The notes beneath the pieces are model-generated. The model was not told where the DNA came from. It did no database searches and saw only the letters and a program-made list of their open reading frames with translations. A stretch of DNA of 64,000 nt from NCBI GenBank assembly GCA_026988115.1, contig JALSLV010000111.1, positions 1 to 64,000 of the forward strand. The letters run 5' to 3'. Source of the stretch: Lysobacterales bacterium (GTDB taxonomy: Bacteria > Pseudomonadota > Gammaproteobacteria > Xanthomonadales > Marinicellaceae). Positions 62,731 to 64,000 of the stretch are shown piece by piece (position 1 is the stretch's first letter; the number at the start of each line of letters is the position of its first letter). Made by a program: the position numbers and the translations under genes.

Positions 62731-64000
62731 CCAAGAGGCGTCTTTGCCCGCAATTGATGAGGCAGAAGTCTCAGCAGGGACACTTGATCAACTTAAACTT
62801 CTTGCAGATTTATCACAAGCCTTTGTCCAATCTTTAGATATTGATGAAACCTTAAGTTATGCTGTTGAAAAAATTGCTGATTATATGGATGCACAAGCAG
62901 CCTCGGTATTTTTATACAACAGTAAAAATAAAAAATTAATCTGTCGAGCCAGCTTTGGTCCAGTTGATATAAAAGGCATTGATGTGGATGTTAATAACAG
63001 TATAGTCGGAGCGGCATTAAACTCAGGCAAGTGCCAATTGATACGAGATGCCAAGCAAGATGACAGCTATAACTGTCAAGTTGATAAACTAACAGGGTTT
63101 GAAACAAAATCAGTCTTGTGTACACCGTTAATTGCTGCTGGAGAAAATATTGGTGTTCTGCAAGTGTTAAATAAAGAAGAAGGCATATTTTTTGATAACC
63201 GTGATAGGGATATATTACGACTACTGGCATCTCCGATTGCCTTGTCGATTAATAATGCTCGTTTAACGCTTAAATTGGTTGAACAAAATCGCTTAAAAAA
63301 AGAAATAACGTTAGCCCGTCGCTTGCAGCGTTCTTTATTACCAGCACGAAAAAAACCCCCTTTCCCTGTGGTGGGATCCAATGTTCCTGCTTATGAGGTT
63401 TCGGGAGATTTTTACGATTATTTTTCGCTTGGAGAAGACTGTGTCGGGTTTGTTGTTGGTGATGTTTCAGGAAAGGGCTTGGATGCATCCATGTTAATGG
63501 TGCGAGCCAGCAGTTTGTTAAGGTGGATTGGTAAAGACCGCTTGCCGCCTTCACAATGGCTTAAAAAAGCCAATAAAGAGTTGTGTGAAAATTCTTCTCG
63601 CGGCATGTTTGTTTGTGTGGCAGCGGGTTATTTTTACCCCAAACAAGATAAAGTGGTGTGGTCCAATGCGGGCTTGCCACCAGTGATTCATAAATGTTCC
63701 GACAGTGGCAGTATTCATTCGTGGATTGCCAATGCTCCACCACTGGGAATTGATGCGGATTTAGACTTTCCAGAACAAGAAACCTCCATTGGTGATGGCG
63801 GTTTATACTTTTTGACTGACGGCTTAACTGATGCACGCCTTGAAAATGGTGAACATTTAGGAACAGAAGGTTTAATTGAGTATATCAAAACAGTTGAAGC
63901 AGAATCTGCAGAAGTCAGGGTGGGTAAAATCATAACCTACGTTCGCAGACAACAACTGGCGGATGATGCAACTTTATTGTTGGTTGAAAAAAGAGACAAC
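62720..64000 (+). CDS. GAF domain plus SpoIIE/PP2C phosphatase (RsbU-like), right end cut
   Basis: The frame is open for 427 codons to the window edge (ATG 62720, no stop). A GAF domain occupies about 35-185 (DETLSYAVEKIADYMDAQAASVFLYN...SVLCTPLIAAGENIGVLQVLNK), followed by a linker helix and a SpoIIE-type PP2C phosphatase (EVSGDFYDYFSLGEDCVGFVVGDVSGKGLDASMLM...LYFLTDGLTDARLENGEHLG...ADDATLLLVEKR). The metal-binding Asp residues are in SGDFYD, GDVSGKG and TDGLTDA. RsbU-like proteins dephosphorylate an anti-sigma-factor antagonist in partner switching. No partner genes are visible, but they could lie right of the window. Confidence 0.9.
   Translation, partial: MKLSQEASLPAIDEAEVSAGTLDQLKLLADLSQAFVQSLDIDETLSYAVEKIADYMDAQAASVFLYNSKNKKLICRASFGPVDIKGIDVDVNNSIVGAALNSGKCQLIRDAKQDDSYNCQVDKLTGFETKSVLCTPLIAAGENIGVLQVLNKEEGIFFDNRDRDILRLLASPIALSINNARLTLKLVEQNRLKKEITLARRLQRSLLPARKKPPFPVVGSNVPAYEVSGDFYDYFSLGEDCVGFVVGDVSGKGLDASMLMVRASSLLRWIGKDRLPPSQWLKKANKELCENSSRGMFVCVAAGYFYPKQDKVVWSNAGLPPVIHKCSDSGSIHSWIANAPPLGIDADLDFPEQETSIGDGGLYFLTDGLTDARLENGEHLGTEGLIEYIKTVEAESAEVRVGKIITYVRRQQLADDATLLLVEKRDN

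Overview
The window looks like chromosomal DNA of a free-living, AT-rich, Gram-negative gammaproteobacterium. It carries Pal-CpoB followed by queE-queC and tRNA-Lys, MnmC, GlnE, SrkA, QmcA/NfeD, AlaA and an outer-membrane beta-barrel protein. Several features resemble the Marinicella/Xanthomonadales neighbourhood: a sigma-factor/kinase pair of the ECF43 type, MetX, many large secreted repeat proteins and an IPTL-CTERM-like protein. This taxonomic placement is inference from gene content only. Coding density is high, and most non-coding DNA lies in 22.0-27.2 kb.

Layout. 0-0.6 kb: end of an IS4-type transposase. 0.8-7.4 kb: two tandem type IV pilin genes, a strong terminator, then a membrane glycosyltransferase (GT-C type), a polyprenyl-phosphate-type GT2, a methyltransferase, and, convergent, an LPG-synthase-like membrane protein and a GT4; this is a probable pilin or surface glycosylation locus. 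7.5-10.8 kb: queG, three GxxExxY genes (two are identical broken copies in an exact 426-bp tandem duplication) and srkA. 11-14.6 kb: a TPR-bearing Ser/Thr kinase overlapping its ECF sigma gene. 14.8-22 kb: qmcA-nfeD, a lipoprotein, pal, cpoB, queE, queC, a MOSC protein and tRNA-Lys. 22-27 kb: a repeat-rich accessory region with a Fic protein, a possible HEPN protein and a ParDE pair.

27-45 kb is the most unusual part. Two paralogous ToxR/CadC-like membrane regulators with TPR domains flank a 1.3-kilo-residue BspA-like (DUF285) surface protein. They are followed by a five-gene minus-strand operon of secreted repeat proteins (carboxypeptidase-regulatory-like, beta-helix plus DUF11-like, FG-GAP propeller, tail-fibre-like, and a small one). 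Four of the five operon proteins end in a shared tail, hydrophobic-F-x-[DNS]-[GS]-F-E-COOH, and the BspA-like protein has the same motif internally. The BspA-like gene and the operon both carry three direct repeats of TCAGAA with an exact 11-bp period, followed by a -10 box 25-26 bp after the last repeat. That geometry is typical of PhoB/OmpR-fold activators and suggests a single regulon controlled by the neighbouring regulators.

45-64 kb is mostly ordinary: metX; a GntR-ABC transporter operon with a palindromic operator; a small cytochrome c; mnmC with a double V4R protein; a mercury-type module (merR-like gene divergent from a zinc-ribbon-like protein, merT-like, merP-like and beta-barrel genes, with a 19-bp-spacer MerR promoter and no reductase); glnE; an orphan TRAP binding lipoprotein; three tandem DUF4124 genes; a ywbE-type gene; alaA; an IPTL-CTERM-like secreted protein; pssA; and a GAF-SpoIIE phosphatase that runs off the right edge.
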